From Synechococcus sp. BO 8801 (GTDB taxonomy: Bacteria > Cyanobacteriota > Cyanobacteriia > PCC-6307 > Cyanobiaceae), in contig NZ_NQKY01000004.1 in the NCBI RefSeq assembly GCF_002252675.1, forward strand, positions 1 to 64,000: a stretch of 64,000 nucleotides of DNA. The letters run 5' to 3'. Under the pieces are notes generated by a model. It worked only from the letters and a program-made list of their open reading frames with translations. It had not been told where the DNA came from and ran no database searches. The number at the start of each line of letters is the position of its first letter. Positions within the stretch are counted from its first letter, which is position 1. Position numbers and translations under genes: made by a program. Shown in pieces: positions 35,524 to 44,772 of the stretch.

Positions 35524-38500
35524 GCCGGTGCCTCGCTGGGGGATGGGGCCGGGGTGCCGGCGAGGGCCTGATACATGGCCCAGCGCCGGGTCACCTCCAG
35601 CTCCGCCTGACGCGCCAGGGCCCGGGCCCGCTCCGGCTGGCTGAAGGAGAGCATCCGGAAGCGGTTCTCCGTGGCCATGGCTTCGGCCAGGGGTCGTTTC
35701 TGACCCCGGCTGTCGATCTGCAGCGGGTGCTCGCCCCGCTCGGTGCGGCGCGGGTCGTAGCGGTAGAGCAGCCAGCGGCCGGAATCCACCGCCGCCTTCT
35801 GCTGCTCCATGCCCCGGGCCATGTCGATGCCGTGGGCGATGCAGTGGGAGTAGGCCAGGATCAGCGACGGCCCCGGATAGCTCTCCGCCTCCAGGAACGC
35901 CCGCACCGTGTGCTCGTCGCGGGCCCCCATGGCCACGCTGGCCACGTAGACCGTGCCATAGCTCATCATCATCAGCCCGAGATCCTTCTTGGGGGCCGCC
36001 TTGCCGCCGGCGGCGTACTTGGCCACCGCCGCCCGGGGGGTGGCCTTCGACATCTGGCCGCCGGTGTTGGAGTACACCTCGGTGTCGAGCACCAGGGCAT
36101 TGACGTCCCGGCCGCTGGCGAGCACGTGGTCGAGGCCGCCGAAGCCGATGTCATAGGCCCAGCCGTCGCCCCCCACCAGCCAGACGCTCTTCTTGACCAG
36201 GGCATCGGCCAGATCCAGCAGACGGGCGGCTTCGGGGGCCTCCGGTGCCATGGCGTGCAGCAGGCGCTTGAGCTCCTCCACCCGCTGCCGCTGGGCGACG
36301 ATGCCGGCCTCGTCGTGCTGGTCGGCGTCCCGGATCGCTGCCACCAGGGCCCCGGGCAGCAAGGGCTCGGCCCGCTCCGGCGCCGGCCCCAGCCGCTCCA
36401 GCAGTTCGAGGGCCATCTGGCGCTGCTGGTCGATCGCCACGCGCATGCCCAGGCCGAACTCGGCGTTGTCCTCGAACAGGGAATTGCTCCAGGCGGGACC
36501 GCGGCCCTCGGCATTCATGCTCCAGGGGGTGGTGGGCAGGTTGCCGCCGTAGATGGAGGAGCAGCCCGTGGCGTTGGCCACCAGCATGCGGTCGCCGAAC
36601 AGCTGGCTGGCCAGCTTGAGGTAGGGCGTCTCGCCGCAGCCGCCGCAGGCGCCGGAGAACTCGAACAGGGGCTGCTGCAGCTGCTGCTGGCCGATCCTGT
36701 GCAGGTTGAGGTCGCCGCGGGCCATTTCGGGCAGCCCCAGGAAGTAGTCCCAGTGGCCGCGGCCGGCCTCACGCAGGGGGCGCTGGGGGGCCATGTTGAT
36801 CGCCTTGCGCTTCGGCTCGGTGCGGTCCCGGGCGGGGCAGACCTCCACGCACAGGGCGCAGCCGGTGCAGTCCTCCACGGCCACCTGGATCGTGAAGCTG
36901 CGGCCCGCCAGGTCCGGATCACGGGCCGGGGCCTGGCGGAAGCCCTCCGGTGCGCCCTCCAGGGTCTCCGGCGCCACCGCCTTGGCCCGGATCACGGCAT
37001 GGGGGCACACCATGACGCACTTGCCGCACTGCACGCAGAGGTCGCTCTCCCACACCGGCACGGTCTCGGCGATGTTGCGCTTCTCCCACTGGGCCGTGCC
37101 CGTGGGCCAGGTGCCGTCGCAGGGCAGGGCGCTGACGGGCAGGGCATCGCCGCGCCGCTCCAGCAGCGGCCCGATCACCTCCCGCACGAACAGCGGAGCC
37201 TCGGCGAGCCGGTCGGCCGCAGGGGCCGGTGGCGGCAGGTCGTCCTCGGCCGGCAGCTGGCGCCAGTCGAGGGGCAGGAGGTTGTCGAGCGTGGCATCGA
37301 GGGCGCGCAGGTTCATGGCCACCACCGCCTCCCCCTTGCGGCCGTAGGTCTTGCGCAGGGAGGCACGGATCTGCTCGATCGCCTCCTGGCGCGGCAGCAC
37401 GCCGCTGACGGCGAAGAAGCAGGCCTGCATGACCGTGTTGATGTGGTTCCCCATGCCCGCCTCCCGGGCCACCCGGTAGGCGTTGATCAGCCACACCGAC
37501 AGCCCCCGCTCCCGGATGCCGCAGCGCAGCGACGCCGGCATCCGCCGCCAGCTTTCCTCGATCGGGAAGGGGCTGTTGAGCAGCAGAACCCCACCGGCGT
37601 CCAGGCCGGCCAGCAGGTCGAAGCGGTCGACGAAATCCCACTGGTGGCAGGCCACCAGGGTGGGGCGCTCGATCAGGTAGGGGGCGCGGATCGGCCGGGG
37701 GCCGAAGCGCAGGTGCGACACCGTGACCGACCCCGACTTTTTGGAGTCGTAGACGAAGTAGGCCTGGGCGAACAGGTCGGTCTGCTCGCCGATGATCTTG
37801 ATCGTGGCCTTGTTGCCCCCCACGGTGCCGTCCGATCCCAGGCCGTAGAACACGGCCCGCACCTGGTCGGGCCCATCCACGTGGAAGTCCGCCGCGACGG
37901 GCAGCGAGCGATGGGTGACGTCGTCGTCGATGCCGACGGTGAAGTGGTTGCGGGGCTGGCTCAGCAGGAGGTTGTCGAACACCGCCTTGACCATCGCCGG
38001 GGTGAACTCCTTGGAGGAGAGGCCGTAGCGGCCGCCCACCACCCGGGGCAGGGGGCGATCGCCGTGGCAGGAGCGCCACTCCTCGCTGAGGGCCGCCACC
38101 GCATCGAGGTAGAGGGGTTCACCGCCGGCTCCCGGCTCCTTGCAGCGGTCGAGCACCGCCAGGGATTGCACCGTCGGTGGCAAGGCGGCGGCGAACAGGG
38201 ACGCCACGAAGGGCCGGAACAGGCGCACCTTCAGCACACCCACCCGATCGCCGGCCGCGATCAGGGCCTGAACGGTCTCGTCGGCGGTCTCGCAGCCGGA
38301 GCCCATCAGCACCACCACCCGCTCGGCGGCGGCGGCGCCCACGTACTCGTAGGGGCCGTACTGGCGGCCGGTGAGGCCGGCGAAGCACTCCATCGCCTCC
38401 ACCAGGTGGCCGGGGAGGGCGTCGTAGAAGCGGTTCACCGACTCCCGCGCCTGGAAGTAGACGTCCGGGTTCTGGGCCGTGCCCCGCAGCACCGGATGGT

Positions 38501-39122
38501 CCGGGGAGAGGGCCCGCTGGCGGTGGGCCGCCACCGCCTCCATCGGCATCAGGGCGTGGAGCACGTCGTCGGCGATGGGCTCGATCTTCTGGATCTCGTG
38601 GGAGGTGCGGAAGCCGTCGAACATGTGCAGGAACGGCAGCCGCCCCTTCAGGCTCGCCCGGGTGGCGATGGCGGCGAAGTCGCCGGCCTCCTGCACCGAG
38701 GCGGAGCAGAGGATGACGCAGCCCGTGCCGCGGCAGGCCATCACGTCGCTGTGGTCGCCGAAGATCGAGAGCCCCTGGGCCGCCAGGGAACGGGCCGCCA
38801 CATGCAGCACGGCGGGGGTGAGCTCGCCGGCCAGCTTGTAGAGGTTGGGCACCATCAGCAGCAGCCCCTGGGAGGCCGTGAAGGTGGTGGTCAGCACCCC
38901 CGCCTGCAGGGCCCCGTGGACGGTGCCGGCGGCGCCGGCCTCGCTCTGCAGCTCCACCACCGCCGGCACCGTGCCCCAGAGGTTGGGGCGGCCTTCGGTG
39001 TTCCAGGCGTCGGCCCACTCGCCCATCGGCGAGGCGGGGGTGATCGGGTAGATGGCGATCGCCTCGTTGAGGCGGTAGGCCACGAGTGCCACGGCCTCGT
39101 TGCCGTCGACGGTGATCGTCAT
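35520..39122 (-). CDS. nifJ: Pyruvate:ferredoxin (flavodoxin) oxidoreductase
   Basis: A 1200-residue single-chain PFOR oxidising pyruvate to acetyl-CoA and CO2 with reduction of ferredoxin or flavodoxin. Domain I IYPITPASPMGEWADAW; two 4Fe-4S motifs CVQCGKCVMVCPHAVI and CTGCALCVEVCPARD; proximal-cluster GACGGCGETPYLKL; thiamine diphosphate region GGDGWAYDIGFGGLDHVL. Encoded within the hyp genes, overlapping hypC and the DHODH-like gene by 4 bp each, which ties pyruvate oxidation to hydrogenase expression. All cofactor motifs look intact. Confidence 0.96.
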   Translation of the reverse strand: MTITVDGNEAVALVAYRLNEAIAIYPITPASPMGEWADAWNTEGRPNLWGTVPAVVELQSEAGAAGTVHGALQAGVLTTTFTASQGLLLMVPNLYKLAGELTPAVLHVAARSLAAQGLSIFGDHSDVMACRGTGCVILCSASVQEAGDFAAIATRASLKGRLPFLHMFDGFRTSHEIQKIEPIADDVLHALMPMEAVAAHRQRALSPDHPVLRGTAQNPDVYFQARESVNRFYDALPGHLVEAMECFAGLTGRQYGPYEYVGAAAAERVVVLMGSGCETADETVQALIAAGDRVGVLKVRLFRPFVASLFAAALPPTVQSLAVLDRCKEPGAGGEPLYLDAVAALSEEWRSCHGDRPLPRVVGGRYGLSSKEFTPAMVKAVFDNLLLSQPRNHFTVGIDDDVTHRSLPVAADFHVDGPDQVRAVFYGLGSDGTVGGNKATIKIIGEQTDLFAQAYFVYDSKKSGSVTVSHLRFGPRPIRAPYLIERPTLVACHQWDFVDRFDLLAGLDAGGVLLLNSPFPIEESWRRMPASLRCGIRERGLSVWLINAYRVAREAGMGNHINTVMQACFFAVSGVLPRQEAIEQIRASLRKTYGRKGEAVVAMNLRALDATLDNLLPLDWRQLPAEDDLPPPAPAADRLAEAPLFVREVIGPLLERRGDALPVSALPCDGTWPTGTAQWEKRNIAETVPVWESDLCVQCGKCVMVCPHAVIRAKAVAPETLEGAPEGFRQAPARDPDLAGRSFTIQVAVEDCTGCALCVEVCPARDRTEPKRKAINMAPQRPLREAGRGHWDYFLGLPEMARGDLNLHRIGQQQLQQPLFEFSGACGGCGETPYLKLASQLFGDRMLVANATGCSSIYGGNLPTTPWSMNAEGRGPAWSNSLFEDNAEFGLGMRVAIDQQRQMALELLERLGPAPERAEPLLPGALVAAIRDADQHDEAGIVAQRQRVEELKRLLHAMAPEAPEAARLLDLADALVKKSVWLVGGDGWAYDIGFGGLDHVLASGRDVNALVLDTEVYSNTGGQMSKATPRAAVAKYAAGGKAAPKKDLGLMMMSYGTVYVASVAMGARDEHTVRAFLEAESYPGPSLILAYSHCIAHGIDMARGMEQQKAAVDSGRWLLYRYDPRRTERGEHPLQIDSRGQKRPLAEAMATENRFRMLSFSQPERARALARQAELEVTRRWAMYQALAGTPAPSPSEAPA

Positions 39123-39337
39123 GGGGGGTCGTCCTCGACGAGGCTGAGGGCCAGGCCCACGTGCACCAGCACCCGATCGCCGACCGCCGCCTCGGGCAGA
39201 CAGGCCAGGCTCACCTGCTGGCGCACCCCCCCGAAATCCACCTCGGCCATGCGCCAGAGGCCGTCGTCATCGCCGGAGTCGCCCGCCGGCGGCTGGACCC
39301 GGATCGAGAGGATGCGAGCCGGCACGGCCAGGCACAT
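39119..39337 (-). CDS. hypC: Hydrogenase maturation chaperone HypC
   Basis: A 72-residue HypC starting MCLAVPARI; Cys2 is the residue binding the iron centre and the large-subunit precursor. It works with HypD. Start ATG 39337. The 3' end overlaps nifJ by 4 bp. The broken hypF frame, if read through, ends inside this gene (39267), an unusual arrangement. Confidence 0.92.
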   Translation of the reverse strand: MCLAVPARILSIRVQPPAGDSGDDDGLWRMAEVDFGGVRQQVSLACLPEAAVGDRVLVHVGLALSLVEDDPP

Positions 39338-41755
39338 GGGGTGGGTTCGGCTCGGGGGCACTCCACCCGGTTGTAGGCGCGCCGACCGGATCTGCCCACG
39401 GACCGCCCACCGCCCAGACCTGCCCCAGGGCCAGCCCGCCATCGCTGCAGGGCACCACCTCCGGCCAGAACGGCCGCAGGCCGCGGGAGCGCAGCGCCGC
39501 GATCGCGGCCTCCAGCAGCAGCCGGTTCTGGAAGCAGCCCCCCGCCAGGGCCACCGGCACCCCCCCACGGGCAGCCGTGGCGAGGGCGACCGCGTCGGCC
39601 AGGGCCTCCGCCAGGGTGTGGTGGAAACGGGCGGCGCAGAGGGCCGGCGGCGCGCCGGCGGCGATCGCCGCCAGCAGAGCGTCCAGCAGCGGTTCCCAGT
39701 CGAGCCAGCCCAGGCTGGGACCAGCGGCGGCGGTGCCCGCCGCGACGGCCTCGGGTGGCAGCAGGGGGAGGGACCAGCGCCCAGGCTCCGGGGGAGCGGC
39801 GGCGGCGGCCCCTTCCAGGCGCAGACCCCCCTCGCCCTCGTAGCTCTGCACCTGCACCAGCCCCAGCAGGGAGGCGACCGCATCGAACAGCCGGCCCATG
39901 CTGGTGGTCAGGGGGCAGTTGCAGCCGCTGGCGACGGCCTGCAGCAGCAGGCGGCGCTCAGCGGCCGCGAAGGCCGCCAGGCTGTGGCGGGCGCCGGGGT
40001 GCCCCAGGGCCCGGGACCCGAGGGCCGCAGGGCCACCAGTCGCTCGCAGGAGGGATCGCCGGGCCCGCCCAGCAGCAGCAGCTCTCCGCCCCAGAGCTGG
40101 GGGCCGCCGTCGGCCCCCGGGGCGTAGCCGAGCCCATCCCAGGTGACGGCCAACAGCGGGAAGGGCAGCCCGTGCTCGGCCAGCACGGCCAGGCCGTGGG
40201 CCCGGTGGTGCTGCACCGTTTGTTGCGGCCACGGCTGATCGGCGGCGAGCTGGTGGCTGAGGTAGCCGGGGTGGGCATCGCAGGCGATCCGCGTCAGCCG
40301 CCCGCCCCAGCGACGCTCGATCGCCGCCAGACCGTCGGCCAGCCGCGACAGCAGACGGCCCTCGGCCAGGTCCCCCAGGTGGGGGGCCAGCCACAGCCGC
40401 CCGTCCAGCGCCAGGGCCGGCGCACTCTTGAGATCCCCCCCAAGGGCCACCACACCATCGGGCGCCGCACCAGGACCCGCCGCCAGCACCAGGGGCTCCG
40501 GGGCATAACCCCGGGCCCGGCGCAGCAGGGCCGGCCGGCCATCGATCAGCTGCAGCACCGAATCATCCAGGGGGCGGGCGATGGCGCGGTCGTGCACCAG
40601 GAAGACATCGGCGATGGGGCCGCCGGCCCCGGCCCCCAGCCGCTGCACCGCTTCGGCGGGATCGATGCAGAGCGGCTCACCGCTGGGGTTGCCGCTGGTG
40701 GCCACCAGGGGCCCGCCGAAGGCGCGCGCCAGCAGATGGTGCAACGGCGACGCCGGCAGCATCGCCCCCAGGGAGGGGCTGCCCGGGGCCACCCCCGGCA
40801 GGGCGTCGGTGGCGGCCAGGCGGCGCCACAGCAACACGATCGGGGCGGCGGGATCCGCCAGGGCCCGTCGCTCGGCGGCGTCGATGACGCAGAAGGGGGC
40901 GAGGGCCTCGGCCTCGGCCACCAGCAGGGCGAAGGGCTTGGCGGGCCGTCGCTTGCGCCGGCGCAGCCGGGCCACCGCCGCGGCGTTGGTGGCATCCACC
41001 AGCAGCTGGAAGCCGCCCACGCCCTGCAGGGCCAGGATCTTCCCTGCCGCCAGGAGGTCGCAGCAGGAGCGGATCAAGGCGGCGGGGCTGCCGTCGCCGC
41101 CGGCGGAACCCGCCAGGGGCGCCCCGGACCCATCAAGAAGCGCCAGCCGCGGCCCGCACACCGGGCAGGCGATGGTCTCGGCGTGGAAGCGGCGATCGGA
41201 CGGGTCCTCGAACTCCCGGCGGCAGGCCGGGCACAGGGCGAACGGCGCCAGGGTCGTGTGGGCCCGGGTCCAGGGCTCGGCGGTGGCGATGCTGAAGCGG
41301 GGACCGCAGTCGCAGCAGCTGATGAAGGGATAGCCGAAGCGGCGATCGGCGGGATCGGCCAGTTCCACCAGGCAGGCGGGGCAGGGGGCCCGGTCGGCCA
41401 CCAGCGACGACGCGAACAGATCGACCCCGAGCGGCACGGCCTGGCCGGTCACGATCCGGACCCCCGCCTGGAACGGACCCGCCGCGGGGGCGGCGGCCGC
41501 CGACCAGACGGGATCCAACGGCTCCAGTCGGGCCCCGGGGGGCAACAGGAGCGGCAGGCGCCGCAGGAACGCCTCCAGCGAAGGCCGGTCCCCCTCCAGC
41601 CGCAGACGCACCGTCCCCGGGCCGTTCTCCACCTCGCCGCTGAGCTCCAGTTCGGCGGCCAGCCGATGCACCAGGGGCCGGAAGCCGACCCCCTGCACCA
41701 CGCCGCGGCACTCCAGGTGCAGCCGGGCCCGGCCGTCCCCAGGCGACCGGCTCAC
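39267..41755 (-). pseudogene. hypF: Carbamoyltransferase HypF, frame-disrupted
   Basis: N-terminal part (41755 to about 40022) is normal HypF: acylphosphatase GVVQGVGFRPLVHRLA, zinc fingers CPACLVELADPADRRFGYPF and CPACRREFEDPSDRRFHAET, YrdC domain KILALQGVGGFQLLVDATN and a Kae1-like part to WGGELLLL. After VALRP the frame changes (about 40000-40025); the C-terminal part continues in another frame with HSLAAFAAAERRLLLQAVAS, PLTTSMGRLFDAVASL and GGCFQNRLLLEAAIAAL. The LPGGD...EPWR-type motif usual at the joint is missing, so there is a small deletion as well as the shift. The second frame lacks a stop before hypC. Real decay or sequence error; a working hydrogenase would need HypF. Confidence 0.8.
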
Positions 41756-42492
41756 CCGGCGACGGCCACCCGCTCCAGGCCGAGCGCCGCCAGCAGGGCG
41801 GCGATGCCCTCACCGGTGCGGGCGGAAAGCTCCACGATCCGGGCCTGGGGGGCCACCCGGGCCACGTTGCGGCGGGCCTGGTGGGCATCGAAGCCGCAGG
41901 CCCCGGCCAGATCTCCCTTGCTGATCACCACCACATCGGCGGAGTGGAACATGGCCGGGTACTTCAGGGGTTTGTCCTCCCCTTCGGTGACCGACAGCAG
42001 CACCACCCGCTGGCTTTCGCCCAGGTCGAAGGCGGCCGGGCAGACCAGGTTGCCCACGTTCTCGATCACCAGCAGCTCCAGGCCCGCCAGGGGGTGACCA
42101 AGGTGGTCGAGCTCATGCAGGGCCCTGTGCACCATCGCCGCCTCCAGGTGGCAGGCCTGGCCGGTGGTGATCTGCAGGGCCGGCACACCGGCGGCCCGCA
42201 GGCGACGGGCATCGTTGTCGGTGGCCAGGTCCCCCACGATCACCGCCATTGGATGGCGCACCGCCGGAGACGACGGCGCCAGCGCCAGGGCCAGCCGCTC
42301 CAGCAGGGCGGTCTTGCCGGAGCCCGGCGAGGAGAGCAGGTTGATCACCCGGACGCCGGCGGCGGCGAAATGCTCCCGGTTGGCCGCCGCCTGGGCATCG
42401 TTGTGGACCAGCAGGCGCTGGCCCAGCTCCAGGTGCCGCGGGGCCTCAAGGGCGGGGGCGACCGGTTGGCCGCAGTTGCAGTCGACACACAT
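41752..42492 (-). CDS. hypB: Hydrogenase nickel incorporation GTPase HypB
   Basis: A 246-residue SIMIBI GTPase. Walker A NLLSSPGSGKTALLERL; VIVGDLATDNDARRL; ITTGQACHLEAAMVHRAL with metal Cys/His; LVIENVGNLVCPAAFDLGE. Delivers nickel to HoxH together with HypA. N-terminus MCVDCNCGQP has the CxxCxC-type nickel site but no long His-rich stretch for Ni storage. Overlaps hypF by 4 bp (ATGA). Start ATG 42492; first gene of this hyp run. Confidence 0.94.
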   Translation of the reverse strand: MCVDCNCGQPVAPALEAPRHLELGQRLLVHNDAQAAANREHFAAAGVRVINLLSSPGSGKTALLERLALALAPSSPAVRHPMAVIVGDLATDNDARRLRAAGVPALQITTGQACHLEAAMVHRALHELDHLGHPLAGLELLVIENVGNLVCPAAFDLGESQRVVLLSVTEGEDKPLKYPAMFHSADVVVISKGDLAGACGFDAHQARRNVARVAPQARIVELSARTGEGIAALLAALGLERVAVAG

Positions 42493-42526
42493 CGCAGGAT
42501 CGACCCCAGACAGGAGAGCGGCACGG

Positions 42527-42543
42527 AAAAGCCCCGCCGGGGC
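42527..42543 (-). terminator. Rho-independent-type terminator after the outer-membrane barrel gene
   Basis: On the minus strand, a GCCCC-GGC-GGGGC hairpin is followed at once by TTTT. It lies 65 bp downstream of the barrel gene stop and about 35 bp upstream of hypB, so it would isolate the hyp run from the barrel gene and force hypB to have its own promoter. The remaining spacer 42544-42607 shows nothing else. Confidence 0.55.
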
Positions 42544-42607
42544 CCGGCCACGCCCGAAGGCTAAGCACGGAGTTCCGACGGGGCCGGGGCCCTGAGAGCC
42601 GCCGTGA

Positions 42608-43717
42608 TCACCACAGGCCGCGGATCGGCGCGGGGGCCGGTTCGGGCTGGAAGACCGGCGCTGGAGCCGGTGCGGGCTGCATGACGGGTTCCGGCTCCGG
42701 GGTGGGAGCGGGCGCGGCCGCCACTGGGCGGGCACCGAAGCGGTAACGGAAGCCGATCTTGCCGCCGAAGCTGTTGAAAGCGTCGAAGGTCAGGTTCTCG
42801 GAGGAATACCCGCCAGCGCCTTGATAGACGCCCTCAAGGTAGACATCGGAGTTGTAGCTCATGGCGTAGCTGACACCGACCTTGGCCTGCCAGCCGAACA
42901 GCCCCTTGTTGACGCTGTTGGTGGGGAAGCCGTTGAGGCTGAAACTCGGGGTGCTCAGGTTGGTGTACCCGATGCCACCGCCGATGTAGGGCGTCCAGCG
43001 GCTGTTGGTCTCGATGTCGTAGTAGAGGCTGGCCAGCACATCATTCTTGTTGATGATGCCGGAGACGTTGTTGGTGAAGGGCACGATACCGAAGGCACCG
43101 AAGCCGATCGGATTGGCGGCACCAACGGCGTTGAGGCTGGCCCGGCTGTAGCCGTAGGTGAGCTCGGCGCGCAGGGCGCCGAAGTCGTAACCGACGCCCA
43201 CATCACCGGAGAAGCCGCCGCCGAGGTCAAGTTTGGTGGAGTTGTTGTTGCCGAAGTTGAACAGCAGCGGCGTGAAGAAGGGTGAAACGAGCGTGCCCGT
43301 GCTGTTGACCGTCTGGTCGCTGGGGGTCTGGGCGCCGGCACCGATGGTGAGGTACCACCCCTTGGCGGAATAGACCTCCTTCACCACCGGCTGGGGGTAG
43401 GTCTGGGCAATGAGGGTGGCGTCCGGAGCAACCTGGGAATCCAGGCTTGCCCTGGGGGCTGCCACCGAAGGAGCGGATTCCAGGGCCGGAACCGCCGTGG
43501 CGGCAGGATCACTGGGCCCGGCCTCCACAAGCCCGGGAAGACCTGCGGACGATTCCGAAGTCACGGGATTCGTCACGGGCTCGGTGCGCTCGCCAGCAGG
43601 CCTGAGCTCCGCCATGGCGGGACCGCCAAGCAGGAGACCACCGGTTGCGGCGATTCCCACCCCGCGGAGAAATGTCCTCGTGAAATTCTTCGTGAAATTC
43701 CTTGTGGAATAAGTCAT
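42608..43717 (-). CDS. Outer-membrane beta-barrel protein with Pro-rich tail
   Basis: A 369-residue exported protein. Signal LRGVGIAATGGLLLGGPAMA (cleaved after Ala), a low-complexity linker to about residue 115, then an OmpA/OmpW-like eight-strand barrel: GWYLTIGAGAQ, LDLGGGFSGDVGVGYDFG, LRAELTYGYSRASL, YYDIETNSRWTPYIGGGIGY and GGKIGFRYRFGARP. The C-terminus is a Pro/Ala/Glu repeat ending in GLW, unlike a classical terminal Phe strand. Start ATG 43717 has AGGAG 9 bp upstream. It interrupts the hydrogenase cluster between hypA and hypB and seems unrelated. Role unknown; porin-like or structural. Confidence 0.8.
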   Translation of the reverse strand: MTYSTRNFTKNFTRTFLRGVGIAATGGLLLGGPAMAELRPAGERTEPVTNPVTSESSAGLPGLVEAGPSDPAATAVPALESAPSVAAPRASLDSQVAPDATLIAQTYPQPVVKEVYSAKGWYLTIGAGAQTPSDQTVNSTGTLVSPFFTPLLFNFGNNNSTKLDLGGGFSGDVGVGYDFGALRAELTYGYSRASLNAVGAANPIGFGAFGIVPFTNNVSGIINKNDVLASLYYDIETNSRWTPYIGGGIGYTNLSTPSFSLNGFPTNSVNKGLFGWQAKVGVSYAMSYNSDVYLEGVYQGAGGYSSENLTFDAFNSFGGKIGFRYRFGARPVAAAPAPTPEPEPVMQPAPAPAPVFQPEPAPAPIRGLW

Positions 43718-43988
43718 GGGGGTTGCGCTCCTCTCACTCATTTACAAATAAACCCGCGCCATGGACGAATTTGCAGGCCATGGACAGCATCAGTCCTGGC
43801 ACAGAGTGGCGAAAAAAAGAAAACTTGCACAAGTTTACGTTTCGCACCTGAATCCAGTGCCGATCGGCGTTGTACATAAAATAGGCAGAACTTATTCTGG
43901 CCCTGATAGGGATCACCGCCAGCCTCGGGACGTTCGGCACCATCGACGGCCCCAGCGACGGCCCCAGCTCCCCATCAAGCCTGGCGGA
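43718..43988 (-). promoter_or_regulatory. AT-rich leader of the barrel gene with dyad and direct repeats
   Basis: A 271-bp gene-free stretch, markedly more AT-rich than the rest. It holds a perfect 7+2+7 palindrome (AAACTTG-CA-CAAGTTT, 43821-43836), a run of A (43812-43818) next to it, and two GCCATGGAC direct repeats (43758-43766, 43777-43785) 19 bp apart. ACATAAAATAGG (43874 on) may hold a minus-strand -10. No protein-coding evidence was found, so it is a long, probably regulated 5' region of the barrel gene. Confidence 0.5.
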
Positions 43989-44330
43989 TCAGTCGAGGTC
44001 CAGGGAGGCCAGCTGCAGTTCCCGGCCCCGCAGCAGCTCCCGGCTGATGCGGCCGCAGCGGGGGCACTCGCAGCAGCCATCGCGCGCGGCGAAGGGTTGC
44101 TCGCAGGCGGCACAGAGGCATTCGGCGCTCACCGCCTCGATCACCAGCCGGGAGCCGGCGGCGATGGTGCCCGCCATCACCACCGTGTGGGCCAGCCGCA
44201 GGGCCTCGATCTCCACCCCCGCCAGGCTGCCCACCAGCAGGGTGATGGCGGTGATGCGGCCGGCCCCGTGCAGGGCGGCCTGCTCCAGGGCCTGCTCCCG
44301 CACGGCGTCCATGAGGCTCAACTCATGCAT
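43989..44330 (-). CDS. hypA: Hydrogenase nickel metallochaperone HypA
   Basis: A 113-residue protein beginning [10 protein letters not shown]; His2 binds nickel. The zinc site is two CxxC pairs, CAAC and CPRC, around residues 70-95. Passes nickel to HoxH with HypB. Start ATG 44330 overlaps the hoxW end by 8 bp, so it belongs to the hoxFUYHW transcript rather than to the hypB run. Confidence 0.93.
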   Translation of the reverse strand: MHELSLMDAVREQALEQAALHGAGRITAITLLVGSLAGVEIEALRLAHTVVMAGTIAAGSRLVIEAVSAECLCAACEQPFAARDGCCECPRCGRISRELLRGRELQLASLDLD

Positions 44331-44772
44331 GGGGCGCCGCCGCCTCCTGCAACCAGCCCCGCAGCAGCCGGCGCGCCTGGGGCAGCTGGCGCCGCAGCTG
44401 GGGCGAGAAGCGCTCGCCCCAGGAGAAATCGAAGGCCGGCACGAGCAGCTCATGGGCCGGCACGCAGCGGTCGAACAGCTGCTCGGCCAGGGCCAGCAGC
44501 CGGGCGGGCGCCACCCGGTGCGTGTCCCGCTCCCAGCCATCCGTGGCCAGCAGGGGCCGCAACAGGCAGCGGCTGCGCGGGGGCGCCAGCCAGGCGTCCA
44601 CGATCAGCAGTCGGTCGGCCCCGGCCACGGCTTCAGCCAGTTCGGGGGTGAGCTGGTGGCGCTGCAGACCAAGGCCCTCCACCAGGTGCCAGCCCACCCC
44701 GTCATCGCCGCGCAGGGGGTTGCCGATGCCGATCAGCAGCGCGCCTCCGGTGCCGACGCCGGCGCCGGTCAT
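44323..44772 (-). CDS. hoxW: HoxH-specific maturation endopeptidase HoxW
   Basis: A 149-residue hydrogenase protease of the HycI/HybD fold. [20 protein letters not shown] contains the nickel-binding Asp; [11 protein letters not shown] and the middle His complete the site. It cuts the C-terminal extension from HoxH once nickel is in place. Overlaps hoxH by 4 bp and hypA by 8 bp. Assigned as HoxW by position directly after hoxH. Confidence 0.88.
   Translation of the reverse strand: MTGAGVGTGGALLIGIGNPLRGDDGVGWHLVEGLGLQRHQLTPELAEAVAGADRLLIVDAWLAPPRSRCLLRPLLATDGWERDTHRVAPARLLALAEQLFDRCVPAHELLVPAFDFSWGERFSPQLRRQLPQARRLLRGWLQEAAAPHA

Noticed and set aside
35727-40127. 1466-codon plus-strand frame opposite nifJ and hypF
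   Set aside because: Antisense shadow; high GC removes stops. Composition (His, Gly, Gln, Val) is not protein-like and the minus strand has full PFOR and HypC motifs.
43734-43943. Minus-strand frame of 69 codons in the barrel gene leader
   Set aside because: No family features, poor codon pattern, and the region looks regulatory (dyad, repeats, AT-rich).
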